This document shows, one piece after another, positions 53,755 to 64,000 of a stretch of DNA of 64,000 bases (position 1 is its first letter; every line of letters starts with the position of its first letter). The stretch comes from Beroe forskalii (taxonomy: Eukaryota > Ctenophora > Nuda > Beroida > Beroidae). The position numbers were made by a program, and so were the translations under genes. A model generated the notes under the pieces. It saw nothing but the letters and a program-made list of their open reading frames with translations, was not told where the DNA came from and ran no database searches. Location: NCBI GenBank assembly GCA_011033025.1, contig WFMF01000005.1, positions 1,364,001 to 1,428,000 of the forward strand, in the 5' to 3' direction.

Positions 53755-54845
53755 GGAGAAGTGGATTCCTGAGTTGTTGGGTTTGAATGTAGTGGAGATC
53801 CTAGAGAAAATAGGATTCCAGAGGGGACTGCATTTGGGGGCACTGTCTGTCCTGTTAAGTGTAGGTTGCCTCGTTGAGATGGCGGCCTGTTCAGTGCGGT
53901 CTAGGTGGGAGCTGGAGGTAAAGGCTTTGAGGATGTGGATGTCATTCCAGGCGATGTTACGTCTGGTGGTGATGGAGTGAAGAGTGGGGGCAGACTTCAC
54001 CCAGTCTGTAGTGTTGTCAACTGCCTTGTTAACTCTGTAGCATCTCTCATGTTAGAGAAACAAAATTTCATTCTGTCGAGGAGAGGGCAGTAGGTCTGTC
54101 CGTTGTACTTGGCAGGGCAGTCGAGGCAGCTGATCTCGTAGATGGTGTTGGGGATCTGGGAGGAGTAGTCTTCGTCTTTGTGAGGAGGTTCTGGAGGGAG
54201 GTGTTGGATGAGAAGGTTGGTGAGGAACTTCTTTATGGGTTTGGAGAGGGAGGGATGGAAGGGTAGGAAGGCCTTGAGGGAGGGTTTGGGTCTGATCTGT
54301 CAGTTGAAGGAGGCAAGGGATTGGTGGGTTGGGGGTTGATGAACTTCTGTCATGATGGAGGTGATGGGGGAAGGAGGGACTCTGTTCTGGAGGAGGGTGT
54401 GTCATACTGTCTGGAGTTCTGCATCCAGGTGTTGGGGAGAGTAGAGTTTGTAGGTACGTCTCATCAGGGATCTGATGACACTGTCCTTGGAGGATGTAGG
54501 ATGCAGGAATCTTAGCAGGAGTCTTCAACTCCTGCTACCCAGATTTCTGCTAGCTGCACTGAGGAGGGAACCCATGATGCCAAACAGTCTGAGAGTGGAA
54601 CGAGCTGCTGAACTCGAGGTAGGAGTTCTCAAGGCAGAAGGTGATGAGGGAGAAGATGGTGGAGGAGGAGAGGTTGGAAGGGAGTAGGGAGGGGTCGGTG
54701 TCAAAGGATGAGATGGCAGACTCCATCGCGAGGCGCATGTCACTGGAGGTGTAGAGGGATTGGACATCGAGGGAGGAGTGGTAGGAGTAGGAAGGGTTGA
54801 GGGATGCTAGGAATCTGGATCAGAAGTCTGAGGAGTCCTTAAGGC
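53755..54845 (-). pseudogene. Penelope-like element, internally deleted (RT and GIY-YIG parts)
   Basis: Minus-strand peptides in order: YHSSLDVQSLYTSSDMRLAM (RT block with the catalytic Asp), FSLITFCLENSYLEFSSSFH, then in a shifted frame GIMGSLLSAASRNLG. Next is RFLHPTSSKDSVIRSLMRR (thumb-like), then NTIYEISCLDCPAKYNGQT, the start of a Penelope GIY-YIG endonuclease with its Cys pair, and finally WNDIHILKAFTSSSHLDRTE. The YxDD block between the two RT parts is missing, so there is an internal deletion as well as several frameshifts. 5' truncated near 54845. Penelope elements are retroelements carrying a GIY-YIG nuclease. Confidence 0.75.
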
Positions 54846-54879
54846 AGATTGGGCTCTATGTTAGGGGCTTAAGGGTGTG

Positions 54880-56560
54880 GAAGAGCAAATCATGTTGAAA
54901 GTTTGCATGCACATTGCATTTACAGGCAATTTGAAAAACTCATCAGAAACAACAAGAAACCAAAAATTGACCTCAGACTCCCACCCTGTGGGGCAGGGAC
55001 CTGGATTGTTCCAGTTGGGGCCTCACGCACCTCCCCCTCCTAAGTGTGCCAACTGCACTTGCCCATGCAGTTGGTATCATCCACACCTTCCACATGCTGG
55101 GTACTCTCTTGTACCACTCACCAGCTAAGTATCATTTAAACCTCACTACCCAATCCCTTGTAAGTATTTAATAACTTTAATTTTACTTTATAACCACCCT
55201 TGCCCACTCTTTCTACATATCTTGCTTTGATATTTTTACTTAATCCATTATAATACAGGTACACTAACCAAGTCTATCCTCAAAGAGATTATCAACCCAT
55301 ACATATTATATACTGTAGCAACATGGACAGACCAGTACTCAATTTGTACAACACAACATCCAATATGACTTCCTCCCCCAACTCTCAAAGGCTTCTCAAA
55401 AACCCCTGATGAGATTCCCACCTCATACAGCTAAATAGTAAAGGGGTCCAAATTCCTCCCAAAGTCCCTCAGCACCATTGCAGCAAGATTTATTTTGTTT
55501 CCTTCTGGAAGCAGCAGTTACATTGGGGACCCCTGGTTGCATTATTCACCCCCTTTAACTGTCCAACTTTCTGCAAGAACCAGTAAGTAAACTCTTCTCT
55601 TTTCCCCCACTTTCATCACCCTCACCTGCTGGGTACTCTGTACTTCAAACCAGCCAAGTCTCATTACCTCACCAAATCCGTCAAGCAACAAATGCTTATA
55701 CATATTATAGACTGCTGCCCATATGGAAAGGATAACTCCCCAATAAATCTGATTTAGCAATGTTATCATGATTAATGAACAACCTTCATAGATCTTCCCT
55801 AAACAGGAAAATTTCTAACGTCCAAAATGCTAGACGCATTGCTGTTCAAATGAAACAGCAATACACATAGTATCGAAGACTGGCTAGCACTCTCCTAAAA
55901 GACGTTTAGAGAATAAAATATCAACTTAAAAATGTAAGTTCAACCTACCTAAATCTCATACCAAAAGCGGAGTATTAACTGAACTTGAATGTAATGTCTT
56001 TGAGAAGATATTTCCCTGAAGCTGTTGATCATCATGGATCTATACACTAACATATATGACAAGTTTTCATACGGCTTATCTTATTCCTAAAAGATTTCAT
56101 GTGTCTATTTTAATTCTGAATCACCTGCGTGTAATTTGTGTATCACACTCAGCCTTTTATAAAGGTATTCCACTGATAACGGTTTTATAATTCATGATAT
56201 AATGCTGCGAGTATTTTCATGCGTGTAACTTGTAATGTAGCTATGGTCCCACTAAACACACAGCTAGTAGGCTGCTTCCAATTTACACTTTGCTTTTACA
56301 GTTATAAAAAGGCTTAAAACGCTACATGTTCTTATTTTTTCGAAATTTTTGCCTCAATGTCAGCTTGATAACGTGTTTTCAAATTCTCTTTTCTCAAACA
56401 CAAGAATATAATTTAACCATTTTATATATGTTTGGCCGATCAAAGGAAACATCAAAGGAAAGTCAAAGAACCCATGCTCTGCCCAAAACAACATCAACAA
56501 AACAGCAAATATAACGACAACAACTGCAACAACAACAACATTTAAATCAATATCGACAGT
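54880..56560. other. Intergenic DNA with a weak duplicated segment
   Basis: CTGGGTACTCT...GTACCACTCACCAGC at about 55098 and CTGGGTACTCTGTAC...ACCAGCC at about 55630, followed by similar CATATTATA.ACTG.. text, suggest an old ~530-bp-spaced duplication. No gene. Confidence 0.35.
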
Positions 56561-56565
56561 ACTTT

Positions 56566-56987
56566 CCTTCTGTTCCAGGCAGTATCCTGGAACTGGGCTT
56601 TGCCCATTGAGCCCAGTTAAATTCCAATCGATGGGAATATGATTTACACAGTCTGGCTGGGTCAGGCCACCCTGTGATCCACTAGACGAAGGGAGGTGGT
56701 ACATAGCCACCTTCGGCTGATAGCTGACCTAATCTGCAGGCAAGCCCAGACTTGCTTTGCAGTCCGTTTGAAGCCAGGGGCGTTGGTGGAATCCCAGACC
56801 TGTGTGGTCCAGGATGGGGTTCTGCTCTCAGCCCAGGATATAACCCGGCAGTCGGGTGGCCTAAAAACCACCCAGGAGTTCACACCCTTGGCCTAGTGTA
56901 TAGGGAAGTCTCCATGCTCTGCATGGCTGCCACCGGCCTGGTTGATTAAACCGACCCTGGCCATTTTACTAAGACTAAGACTAAGAC
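56566..56987 (+). mobile_element. LINE 3' end with (ACTAAG)n tail
   Basis: A GC-richer block (CCTGGAACTGGGC..., GTCGGGTGGCCTAAAAACC, GGTTGATTAAACCGACCCTG) ends in ACTAAGACTAAGACTAAGAC. A short non-A tandem tail is typical of CR1/L2/Daphne-type LINE 3' UTRs. Only the 3' end is present. The small frames here are not recognisable proteins. Confidence 0.5.
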
Positions 56988-57809
56988 TCCCACCCTGGTA
57001 GTGACTAGGTAGTGACTCACTACTCAGCTAGTTTTTGCAGGATTTGGCTTTTTTTCATTATTGTATTGCATGTAAAATGATACATTTTTCATTAACTGAA
57101 ATGGATCATTCAGAGAAAATAGTCTGAACACAATTCTGAATGCAAATTCCTTAACTCATATGGTAAATATAATTGTGTTACTTTTTCAGGATAAAGGGAA
57201 TATTATGCAATATGCATCTTCATGTAGTACCTACATTTGACTTTGTGATTTGATTAAGAACATTCAGAATGTTGATTGTTGCAGCATTTACCGCAATCAA
57301 TCTAAATAGTTTTAGTGGCTTGAAATGATTGTAGAATGTAGAATAATACAGATAATATTATCATTATTGTTTAAATCTTGACCTGGGTCGCGTACTGGTT
57401 GTTTAGTAACCTTCTGCAAATATAACGTTGCAACTTGTGATAATTATCAAATACAGTATTGATAACTACTTGAAATTGAAGCATCCTAAAATTTTGAATT
57501 TAACTTGTATGATAGACTATCATGTCCTTCAAAAAGTTCAAAAAGTTGCACCACACTGCAAAAGGTTGAGACACCACAGTAACAAGAAAATAAGCACAAT
57601 TCTTGTTAATTGGCATGTGGCATGGCACACTTTTTGGAATAAAAACTTTATTTCCATATCTGGAAATAATTACTCAATTAGATTATTTTTTATTGCAAGA
57701 TTATTTTCAGTGTACAACTGTCCAAAACTACTTTAGTGGCCAAAGTTTTAAACTGATACAGGGTGCACGAAAACTGAAAAGTCTTCACCCCTTTTACTTT
57801 TTTGATGAT

Positions 57810-58256
57810 TCGAAAAATAAGCCAATATTTCGATTCTGTAGAAAGTTTCAGTGATCGTAACCAGTCAATGCTGAATTCTGAAATTTTCAGGTTGGTATGA
57901 CTTTCATAGCAACGAGTTTCCATAGCAACCAGTCTTAAAATCAAGGATTTTTAATGAAATTAGCCCCAAATTCCACAACATCGAAATATCCATTGAACCT
58001 CCAATGAGCTAGATTCACTGTATCTGAACATTTTGTATTGTTGGCAACCCTTTCTATCAAAAATTGTAATAAATGGCAATTCGCGAGTTTCATTTATAAA
58101 AGGAGCCCAGATTCTTCCATTTTGAGTTTGGTTGCTACGGAAACTCGTGTGGTTGCTATGAAATACATAGCAACCTGAAGATCTGAGAATTCAGCATTGA
58201 CTGGTTATGATCACTGAAACTTTTCACAGAATCGAAATATCTATCCTGCATGATGA
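57810..58256. repeat. Inverted repeat rich in X-box-like words, truncated at the gap
   Basis: The left arm (ATATTTCGATTCTGT, AGTTTCAGTGATCGTAAC, CAGTCAATGCTGAATTCT, 57826-57930) matches the reverse complement of 58131-58250. GTTTCCATAGCAAC (57916-57929) and GTTGCTACGGAAAC (58131-58144) fit the RFX X-box pattern, and CATAGCAAC recurs. Confidence 0.75.
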
Positions 58257-58259
58257 TTA

Positions 58260-58359
58260 NNNNNNNNNNNNNNNNNNNNNNNNNNNNNNNNNNNNNNNNN
58301 NNNNNNNNNNNNNNNNNNNNNNNNNNNNNNNNNNNNNNNNNNNNNNNNNNNNNNNNNNN
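58260..58359. other. Assembly gap (100 N)
   Basis: Exactly 100 N, the usual placeholder for a gap of unknown size. It directly abuts the right arm of an inverted repeat. Confidence 0.99.
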
Positions 58360-59909
58360 GAGGTAAGTGTCTCTCGTAACAGGAGAAACAAGTTTTACGT
58401 AGGGCGTAAACAGGGCACGGAGAAGCACTAGAAATGCCTCAATACTACACTCCTGATATAGCCGAGTAAAGCTTGTACGCATATCATGATGTACCGTGCT
58501 GCTTGTGTGATGCCAGAAGAATATACAGACTACAGTGTAACTAAGTAAGACCAGTTTGACAACAACGGCGGTTTACAAATTATTCGGATATAAATATGGG
58601 CGGACATTAGTGTAATCATTAATTATTTGCTGTAAAAAAAGTTTGTAAAATGAAGGTACGTATTGAATCGTATTTTTACCGGTGGTACCATCAACTCATT
58701 AATGTAAATTATCAGCACCTTGTTATTGCATTAGTGCATTACTTTGTTCTGCAAGTGTAATGTATTTTGTGATTGGCCGGATCAGCGGTGCTGTGTTATG
58801 TCGTGCACATCGTGTGCAGCACTTGAGATTGCAGTGTGGGCACCGGGCAGGCATAGTGTGGGCACTGCAGTCGGCATAGTGTGGGCACCAGGCAAGCAGA
58901 ATGAGCATTAAGCGCGCACAGAAAGAGGTCGTCCCTTCATTTCAGGAATTTACAAAGCTTCTTATTCAGTTTGCTGAGCACACTGCATTGGATGCCACTG
59001 TGCCACAAAACTCCGACGCAATCTAAATCTTATCTGTATAATCACATACGACGCAAGTCATAATTATGAAGGAGAATTTGATTGAAATGAAGAAATTTTG
59101 GAAAAGAACACGGACAAAAGCAACTTCAGACAGTCGTGGCGCGCGAACGTACAACACGAATAATCCCCTCTGAATGATCGTTAACATGGTTACCAAAGTA
59201 GAAGTAGTAAACGTACTAATTAGAGGCATTTTCAGAACTTGCCCGTAGCCAACCCTCCCCAATGCCTAACTGTAAGACAAAACGGCCTCTGGGGGAGGTA
59301 ACTGTGAAATGCGTGAAATGGCATATCAGTGACTGAAAAGACAAATTTTCTCCTGTACTAGGACATTATTAGACAAGTTACTCAAAATCGTGGATGACAT
59401 TTCTTACTCAATGACGTTCCTATCTCAACTGATCAAAAAACAGACTATTTTAAGCATTTAAACTCCTAAATGCAACCTTAAGTTAAACTCAAGAAAATAA
59501 TTTTTACTTCACCATTTAATAACTTCCCAGCATCAACGTATCCTATCTCAATTAGAAGCTGAGATATTCTTCTCAGCATTTTTTGTAGGGCGCCTAATGG
59601 TAAGGCAGCCTTTGAGCCAATTAACGACATCAACGCAAAATGAGTAGGTGACGATATTATCGTAGGTTTACAATTATCATAGATGTACGTTACAAGCTGA
59701 TGACCACCTACTATTGGGTGCGGGCCCTGCACTGCAGGGTGTAGTGAATTGGGCATCTGTGAAATGAACCATTGATGGCAATTGGCCGTAATTATTTAAG
59801 GGTACCGCAGCAGCTTGCAACATGGCATTGTATGGATCTTATTATTATGTAGGCCTCTGACAAGCAAATCTATGTTTCCTTCACCTCTATAGTTCCCGTA
59901 CAAACTTAC
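58360..59909. other. Probable intron or downstream DNA of the PDP-like gene
   Basis: CATAGTGTGGGCACC/GGCA words at 58830-58890 form a short degenerate repeat. No further phosphatase exon was recognised. Confidence 0.4.
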
Positions 59910-60421
59910 CCAGTCGTTCCTGATGACAGGGTTCCTGGTAGCGAGCTCCCTCTCATCCAGCAGGTACAGAGCCAGGTAGTAAGGGAGTCTGTGCTTGATG
60001 GCATGGGCACATTGCCAACCTCCGTGCCCGTCTATCACGCTGAATATGTACATGTCCGTCTCAGACACTTGCGAAACTGCAATAGTGAGTGGTTAATGAA
60101 AGTGTCTTGTCACTTGCGAAACTGCAGTATTGACTATAATCTGACAGTGTCTTGTAACCTGGATTATTTGATATCCTCTAGCTCCAAATAATCTGGTCCT
60201 TGATTGATTCAACCAGCAATCAATTCAAGTTACAATTCCATATACCTGAGAGTCAATCCCATATACCTGAGAGTCTATCCTCACACGGATCATTACTGGC
60301 TAACTGATTGCTTTCGTAGCGGAGAATCCCGCCGCTTTGCACAACGCACTCGTTTTCTTCTCGGCTCAACAGGCTCCGGTTGGGCTGAGACAGTCGGAAC
60401 TTCCGATACTCATGGAACATC
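59910..60421 (-). CDS. Pyruvate dehydrogenase phosphatase-like PP2C, two internal exons
   Basis: Exon 60267-60421 (acceptor ATTACAG, donor CTCAG|GTATAT) and exon 59910-60076 (acceptor TTGCAG, donor TGG|GTAAGT) join in phase. The product contains FRLSQPNRSLLS, GGILRYESNQLASNDPCEDR, then YIFSVIDGHGGWQCAHAI and HRLPYYLALYLLDE. The SNQLxxNxPxEDR block followed by xxVxDGHGGxxCAxAxxxRLPYYxA is characteristic of the PDP branch of metal-dependent PP2C phosphatases. Those mitochondrial enzymes dephosphorylate and activate the pyruvate dehydrogenase E1 subunit. DGH holds a metal-binding Asp. The N-terminal targeting exon and the C-terminal two-thirds of the catalytic domain were not found; the latter should lie at lower coordinates, perhaps across the gap. 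The donor at 60265-60266 lies in a 21-bp tandem duplication. Confidence 0.8.
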
Positions 60422-60479
60422 CTGTAATGGTAATAAATCTTAATATTGCCTGTTTTCACATACATGTCGCAATAGTTAG

Positions 60480-61255
60480 GTCACTTACCAAACTCCTTAG
60501 TTTCAATCTCTAGTGTCTAGACGCTAACGTTTAACATACCGTACATCAAGGACATCCAGTAATGAGTAAGTTTGCAGGAATAGGCGCATTATAACCGAGA
60601 GACACGGCATAAGCGGTTACATGTCGAAGTGGTGACCGTATACCGCAATTTACATGGTCGAGGAGACAGCCGAAACTTTGTAAGTTGGATAATGGACGAG
60701 GCGTGCCGAGTTCATTATCGAAGGTATACACTATACGGTCACAACTGAGATCATGGAACCGGATTATACCCCGACCAGAAACAGCTGGGACCGACTATTC
60801 TACGGCCAAACAACAGTATTTCTTCCCACTCGGGTCTGCCGACCCTCGTCCGGATTCAACGCTTAAGTAGATTTTTGAGTGCTCCTTTATAAAATCAAAG
60901 TTCATTTAAAGCTTTTTGCACTGTTGTTCAGTGGAGACCGTATAACCAAACTTGTACACGGTCGCTAAAACAAGCTTGGAAGGAGTATAATATAATTTAT
61001 TTTAAATAAAGGTTCAGATCTTGGAGTGATAAGAATATCAGTGTCAAGAGGTTATCAATCCAGGGCTTTTCACAGATTTGATATGAGCAAACCTCACAAA
61101 CAAAACAAAAACTAAAAGTGCAGCTTTTCAACTATAATCATTGTTTTATAAATGTCTCGGCATCGAAAAATATATCGAAGCCCACTTCATAATTCACCGT
61201 GAAGTGATTCCTGGTGGTTTTTGGTAACATTTGGCGACAGAAATGTAAGTTTAGT
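60480..61255. other. Upstream or intron DNA of the PDP-like gene
   Basis: No exon recognised. GTGACCGTATA near 60632 and its inverse TATACGGTCAC near 60733 form a minor inverted repeat. Confidence 0.35.
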
Positions 61256-61405
61256 GTTCCATGCCCGGATTTTGCTCGGAATTCCGTGTGCGAAAAACCG
61301 AGAAAGCAAAATCCGGATGAAAATCCGCGATTTTCCGGGTGAAAAACCGAATTGAAAACCGACTAAAATCGGAGATTGCAGGAAGTACTTTGGACTGAGC
61401 CTGCC

Positions 61406-62175
61406 CATAGCTTCATCCTGGGTCCAATCCCCCCCTGAATTTTTCAACTCCCCCCTTGACAAAACCTCCTCCCTGAATTTTCAAAATCCTCAATCCCCCC
61501 CCTTTTGGCCACCCGCCCCCTGAATTTCAAAAATTCGACCAACCCCCCACCAAAAACTTAGAAAATTTTTCTAAGATATGCCCATTGAAATGTTTACAAT
61601 AGAATCAATCAAAACTAGAAACTTAATGACAAGATGAGAGTATGTAAACTATGAAATGTGACTGACAGACAAGAAATTTAGTCAATTTTGAGTTATAACA
61701 TATAATATTTTTAATGACTGAAATGGTAATGAAGTTCAATTTTAATCTAAATTAATCCGTGAATATAATTAAAGGCTAAAGCTATGAAGTGACACTTGTA
61801 AGGAAATCATGGCATGAAAGCAAGTCTCAGGGATATTGTCAACACAATATTAAATCATAGAAACACATTAGTTAAGTTTATATCACTTGAAAATGGCAGG
61901 GAATTGAAGTATTGTAGTTATTTGGCAGTCTTGCAAAAGATATGGGGGTCTGGGCTGTTTGAAGCCAGAGGGTTGGAGAAAAAATATTTCTCACGGAAAT
62001 AAGATTTTCCTCTCAAATTTTGAAATTCTTCTGCCAGATCCCAATCCCCCCCTTAATTTTTTCACTCCCCCTCCAGTCCAAGTCCCCCAGAATCATTGAA
62101 ATTAGGGCAGCCCCCACCTACCTCATCTGACGTGTCAGAATTTGACTTTTCAGGCTGGGGGGGATGAAGCTATGC
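61406..62175. mobile_element. 770-bp element with exact 8-bp TSD and CCCCCCTGAATTTT words (E4)
   Basis: AGCCTGCC flanks both ends (61398-61405 and 62176-62183). Ends are CATAGCTTCATCC and GCATAGCTTCATCC (right, reverse complement). Words of the type AATCCCCCCCTGAATTTTT recur at the left, and CCCAATCCCCCCCTTAATT at the right. Non-coding interior. Confidence 0.7.
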
Positions 62176-62616
62176 AGCCTGCCTAGAGATTCAATTAACG
62201 CAATCAACGTGTACAGAGTAGGTTATTATCATGTACATAGCAGATACACAAATTACACAGCGCACAGCTCCCTTCACTCTTCAACTTTCAAAGAACAAAA
62301 AAACCAAACATAGAATAAAGTAAATTGGTCAATGTTAATTTTGGAAGCCTGAAACACAATCTAGGTACTGATCTAAAGTTTTCAACCATATACTTTTTGT
62401 ATTCATAACTAGACAACAGTTTCCTTTCGGCTTTCAAACAAATGATGAGTTAGATGATTTTTTGAGTTAGAATTTAGAAATATGTGGCTGAGCTATTGAG
62501 CTATTGGAACTTTACTTCGATCTCTCAACTTCTATGAGTCTAGATACTTTTTTTCTAGATAATTTTCCGACATAATTTTCAAATTCTATCGGCTAGTACA
62601 CATCACACATACACCA

Positions 62617-62830
62617 GATAGTCGTCGGCGATTGGTCACAGTGCAAGACTGGTCACTGGTGTCGGCGTGTCAGAACTCAGTCTAGTGTCAGTGATATTCC
62701 AGGCTGGTGTCAGTTGAAAGTTTATACGCTATATAGTGCCAGATTGACGTCAATGATACGTATCGTTCGCGTTAGTGTGCCAGACTGATGTCAGTGATAC
62801 GTAACGTCAGTGTGCCAGACTTTCACACTT
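62617..62830. repeat. Degenerate GTGCCAGACTGATGTCAGTG words
   Basis: Seven or so variants of GTGYCAGACTGRTGTCAGTGATA at irregular spacing, inside E7. Confidence 0.6.
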
Positions 62831-63230
62831 TATACTAATGCACTTAATACTTTAATAAAACATCGAAATGTGGCCAGAGTTGCGTCGGAATGGTTTAAGT
62901 CATCAGTGAAACGTCAGAATGGTTTCAGAGAGTCAGAGAGTTACAGATATGCTATAATTGATTGTGTCAACTCTGGCTTCCTGACAGTCTTTTCGTGTCC
63001 CAAGAAGTGAGTCTGTAAATAGGTTGCTCTGACTTGCAGTGTCCTGCGCCCAAACTCACCTACACATTACACAAACTACACAGATATTAATTGTTAAACA
63101 CACTTACACTCTTGCATGACAATAATTCAATTTCAAATTGGCTGATTCGGAATTTCGTTGCATGGAACAACCCGAGCTTTTTCCGACGGAATTCCGGGTG
63201 GATTTTCGAGTCGGTTTCCGGGCGTGGAAC

Positions 63231-64000
63231 ATTATGTCACTTAGCTTTCGAACATGAACCATACGTAAATCATCAATGAAATAAATAGGGTGACTGTTAA
63301 AATTGAAATAATTGGAATTTCAAATACCTTTTACACAAATCCAGATGTTTAGTGGCATCTCTTTTTTTAAACCCTGAAAATAATATTGCATTATTTGTAT
63401 CATTAACAAGCCTGTTCCTGCTGTTATTGAATATAACAAACATAAAAAAAATATAGTACAGATATTTTGTTGTGATTCATATTTTGATATATCTGTTAAG
63501 AAAGGGCAATGATGGACTGATAAATTTGATTATTTATTGATCATTTAGTACTTTAGTAAGGGACACACGAAAACGTGAAGAAAATACCTATCAGATTCAG
63601 AATAGTTATATTATAGTAGCTGTGACCAGTTAGAACAGATAAAGAAACATCTAAAAGAACCAAGAGAATTTGTGATTGAATGAAACTACACAAACTGAAG
63701 CAATAAGCAGGCATTTAATTAATAAGCAGCTAATTGTAATGGTAATTGGATCACAAATTTCAGTGAAATTGTTAGAACTTTCAAGTGTGTTAATATTTCA
63801 ATATCTTAGTATTTGAACCTTGGATAACCAGTTTAGCAAAAGTGGAAAATGTTGTCAAGTTTACTGTAAAGGGTTTAAAGGGTTGTAATGGTGATGTACA
63901 AAGCTGTACACAGGAATGTAAATTTCACACTAGAAGTTTATATTCTTGCATCAGCTTGAACTTCTTTTTAGTTGGAGTAAGTGCAAGAGCTGTGTAAGAA
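63231..64000. other. Intergenic or intron DNA, nothing recognised
   Basis: AT-rich. No exon, RNA or repeat was supported to the window end. Confidence 0.4.

Larger units (their letters stand above)
61256..63230. mobile_element. Probable TIR element with AAAATCCG words (E7)
   Basis: Left end GTTCCATGCCCGGA then CTCGGAATTCCG; right end in reverse complement GTTCCACGCCCGGA then CCGGAATTCCG. AAAATCCGCGATTTTCC and AAAACCGA words fill the left terminus. No convincing target duplication. E4 is nested inside. Confidence 0.45.

Noticed and set aside
59478-59756. 92-codon minus-strand frame as the next PDP-like exon
   Set aside because: Its peptide (MSLIGSKAALPLGALQ etc.) does not resemble the phosphatase region expected after LPYYLALYLL, and no acceptor in the right phase was found.

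Overview
The window is metazoan nuclear DNA, from an AT-rich, repeat-dense invertebrate genome. The evidence is spliced genes with GT-AG introns (a laminin chain, a pyruvate dehydrogenase phosphatase-like gene, an XK-related gene), single-exon animal genes (a SLC25A34/35-type carrier and OSTF1), and animal-type transposons (Helitron, Penelope-like, CR1/L2-like LINE, Ty3-like gag, many MITEs). The phylum cannot be fixed from sequence alone. There are no bacterial-style operons, no CRISPR and no confident tRNA or rRNA. Genes fill only a small part of the window.

Layout. 0-2.4 kb: seven chained minus-strand exons of a laminin alpha-like chain. 3.4-6.5 kb: a three-level transposon nest whose core is a near-perfect 2.26-kb palindrome. 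6.7-13.2 kb: an intact MITE, a dispersed repeat, a 2.46-kb long-TIR element with an exact 8-bp target duplication, and a hAT-like element. 13.7-16.3 kb: the intronless mitochondrial carrier and two exons of an XK-related scramblase-type protein. 18.4-26.7 kb: a decayed tandem array of exon modules, each copy hit by a different transposon (an 8/9-bp-TSD DNA element, an ORF1-only LINE, and a gag plus LINE composite). 27-29.5 kb: simple tandem repeats, then about 750 bp of homopolymer-rich sequence that looks like poor base calling. 31.7-35.2 and 40.4-44.0 kb: two matching blocks, each with two short GC hairpins followed by two 1.3-1.65 kb repeat units, three of which end in a large terminal hairpin. 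Block 2 also carries a 454-bp Helitron. 35.2-36.8 kb: another TIR element. 37.5-39 kb: OSTF1 with a tandem repeat directly upstream whose units each carry splice-site-like motifs. 44.6-48.7 kb: a 29-bp minisatellite and mostly empty DNA. 48.8-51.1 kb: a second long-TIR element with an exact 8-bp TSD and a MITE inside it. 53.7-54.8 kb: a deleted Penelope-like element. 56.6-57 kb: a LINE 3' end. 58.26 kb: a 100-N gap beside an inverted repeat. 59.9-60.4 kb: two PDP-like exons. 61.3-63.2 kb: two further inverted-repeat elements.

The most unusual signal is a set of non-autonomous elements with exact or near-exact 8-bp target duplications whose long terminal inverted repeats and interiors are built by reiterating short words (such as TTCATATGAA, GAATTCACCT, GACTTTTTACCCC or GACTCGACTC). 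None encodes a visible transposase. The second is the terminal-hairpin repeat unit present four times in two parallel blocks. The host genes are independent of one another, and no pathway links them.
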